Shown in pieces: positions 62,885 to 64,000 of a stretch of DNA of 64,000 nt. The DNA lies in assembly GCA_947495915.1 (NCBI GenBank), contig CANMAW010000003.1, forward strand, positions 186,001 through 250,000. The letters run 5' to 3'. Position numbers and translations under genes: made by a program. Below the pieces are notes generated by a model. The model searched no databases, was not told the DNA's origin, and saw only the letters and a list, made by a program, of their open reading frames with translations. This stretch comes from Maribacter algarum (ex Lu et al. 2025) (nom. illeg.) (GTDB lineage Bacteria; Bacteroidota; Bacteroidia; Flavobacteriales; Flavobacteriaceae). Positions within the stretch are counted from its first letter, which is position 1; the number at the start of each line of letters is the position of its first letter.

Positions 62885-64000
62885 TTAACCTTCTAATACT
62901 TGCCGCATTGCCTTAGCCTTGAGTAAACATTCTTCGTATTCTTTCTCAGGAATAGCCTTAGCAGTAATTGCACTTCCAACGGAAAAAGAAACATACTTTT
63001 CAGAGGCGTTATACAGAATACTACGAATCACCACGTTAAAATCAAAATCTCCATCAGGGGTAAAATATCCAACTGCACCGCTGTAAAGCCCACGACGAAA
63101 TGATTCAAGTTCTTCAATTATTTTCATAGCTGAAATTTTTGGCGCACCAGTCATGCTACCCATCGGAAACGTCTCTTTAATAATCTCCACTGGGTTTTTA
63201 TCCTTATCGACTGTAGCAACAACAGTTGATATCATTTGGTGTACCTGATCAAAAGAATAAACTTTACAAAGTTCTTCAACTACTACAGTACCTTTTAAAG
63301 CACTTTTAGATAAATCATTACGTACCAAATCAACAATCATGATATTTTCGGCTCGTTCTTTTTCATCGTTAGCCAAAGTCTTGCGTAAGATATTGTCTTG
63401 TTTCTTATTTTTTGATCTTTTGGCGGTACCCTTAATGGGTTGCGAAATTACTTTGTTGTGTACCTTTTTTAAATAGCGTTCAGGTGTCGCCGAGAGTAAA
63501 TATTGATTACCTAACTTTAAATAGGTAGCAAATGGGGCTTTAGAAATTTCATTTAGTTTTTTATAAGTTTCTAAAGGTTCTAACGAGGTATTTTCAGCAT
63601 AAAACTCTTGGCAAAAATTAGCTTCATAAATATCTCCACGATGAATGTGAGAAAGCATACGATTTACTTTTCTAAAGTACTCATCTTTAAAAATGCGCAT
63701 TTTGATATGAACGGTACTTGTTGTTGGTTTTTGATCTGCATGATTTAGTTCTCCATTTAAAATCAAATTATAATCTTCTTGAATCTCATCTGCAGACATA
63801 TTCAAATAATTAAAAGTGACTTCAGATCCTGCTATACTTATTATTTTTTTTGGTTGAAAGAAGAATAAGTCTGCAAACTTTAAACCATCGCAATTATTTG
63901 ACTCAAGGTCTTCAACATCGTTTTTTAAATCATAAGACAAATAACCAAACAACCAATCATTGGTTTGTTCTTGATATTCTTTTAAGTCCTCAAAGGCATT
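62885..64000 (-). CDS. pabB: Aminodeoxychorismate synthase component I / anthranilate synthase I family (partial, 5' end outside window)
   Basis: Chorismate-binding enzyme, most like PabB, which makes 4-amino-4-deoxychorismate for folate. The frame stays open to the window edge; the sixteen codons upstream of the internal TTG at 63952 continue it (AFEDLKEYQEQTNDW). Visible core: FRKVNRMLSHIHRGDIYEANF, SQPIKGTAKRS, MIVDLVRNDLSK, and PMGSMTGAPKISAMKIIEEL. It is not beside pabA or trp genes here, so anthranilate synthase is less likely but not excluded. Confidence 0.88.
   Translation of the reverse strand, partial: NAFEDLKEYQEQTNDWLFGYLSYDLKNDVEDLESNNCDGLKFADLFFFQPKKIISIAGSEVTFNYLNMSADEIQEDYNLILNGELNHADQKPTTSTVHIKMRIFKDEYFRKVNRMLSHIHRGDIYEANFCQEFYAENTSLEPLETYKKLNEISKAPFATYLKLGNQYLLSATPERYLKKVHNKVISQPIKGTAKRSKNKKQDNILRKTLANDEKERAENIMIVDLVRNDLSKSALKGTVVVEELCKVYSFDQVHQMISTVVATVDKDKNPVEIIKETFPMGSMTGAPKISAMKIIEELESFRRGLYSGAVGYFTPDGDFDFNVVIRSILYNASEKYVSFSVGSAITAKAIPEKEYEECLLKAKAMRQVLEG

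Noticed and set aside
1-64000. tRNA, rRNA, CRISPR, insertion sequences or prophage
   Set aside because: I found no cloverleaf-like sequence, repeat-spacer pattern, transposase or phage gene. Gaps between genes are short and AT-rich.

Overview
The window is about 64 kb of AT-rich chromosome from a marine-type member of the Flavobacteriaceae (Bacteroidota). The evidence is the class II ketol-acid reductoisomerase, a TonB-dependent receptor with STN and carboxypeptidase-like N-terminal domains beside DUF4249 lipoproteins, putative TAnnTTTG -7 promoter boxes, weak or absent Shine-Dalgarno sequences with frequent TTG/GTG starts, and typical flavobacterial neighbours such as holA next to an HsdR_N-like gene. 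No tRNA, rRNA, CRISPR array, insertion sequence or prophage was seen, and most of the window reads as stable core chromosome.

Layout. 1-3.3 kb: holA (partial), an HsdR_N-like protein, a family 2 glycosyltransferase and an OmpA-like lipoprotein. 3.3-8.5 kb: a YciO/Sua5 protein, an orphan membrane histidine kinase and the PcrA/UvrD helicase. 8.6-13.5 kb: an exported DsrE-like protein, an exported M20 amidohydrolase, a GltB-like FMN protein, a degenerate relative of the OmpA-like lipoprotein and a small conserved membrane protein. 13.5-18.7 kb: a coupled M1 peptidase/patatin pair and recG. 18.8-23.5 kb: a leuC-leuD-synthase-leuB operon. 23.6-29.3 kb: ppsA, a serine hydrolase and gapN. 29.3-35.9 kb: an ilvD-ilvB-methyltransferase-ilvN-ilvC operon behind what looks like a transcription attenuator. 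36-39.5 kb: a 5-oxoprolinase operon (pxpA, B, C) headed by an Nramp-like transporter. 39.7-44.2 kb: small hypothetical, membrane and exported proteins, including a Tat-exported aminotransferase. 44.3-47.6 kb: a membrane TIR-coiled-coil-DUF1566 protein and YifB. 47.6-56 kb: a TonB receptor, three tandem DUF4249 lipoproteins and an MG2-like exported protein. 56.2-64 kb: penicillin acylase family protein, a DsbD-like thiol protein, tilS, a lysophospholipase-like hydrolase and a pabB-like gene (partial).

How the genes fit together. The leu and ilv operons supply the branched-chain amino acids. The LeuA-like enzyme between leuD and leuB keeps the residues that make the Leptospira enzyme a citramalate synthase, and no threonine deaminase gene accompanies the cluster, so isoleucine may be made from pyruvate. 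Upstream of ilvD an 18-codon leader peptide with eight Ile/Leu/Val codons precedes a strong intrinsic terminator. A segment overlapping its stop codon can pair with the terminator's first arm, which is the arrangement of a classical ribosome-mediated attenuator. ppsA (gluconeogenesis) has a 14-bp LacI-type palindrome in its leader, and gapN (NADPH supply) lies close by.

The most interesting items are the ilv attenuator with a possibly leaderless leader peptide, the TIR/transmembrane/DUF1566 protein, the candidate citramalate route, the methyltransferase inside the ilv operon, the triplicated DUF4249 system and the Nramp-like transporter without metal-binding motifs.
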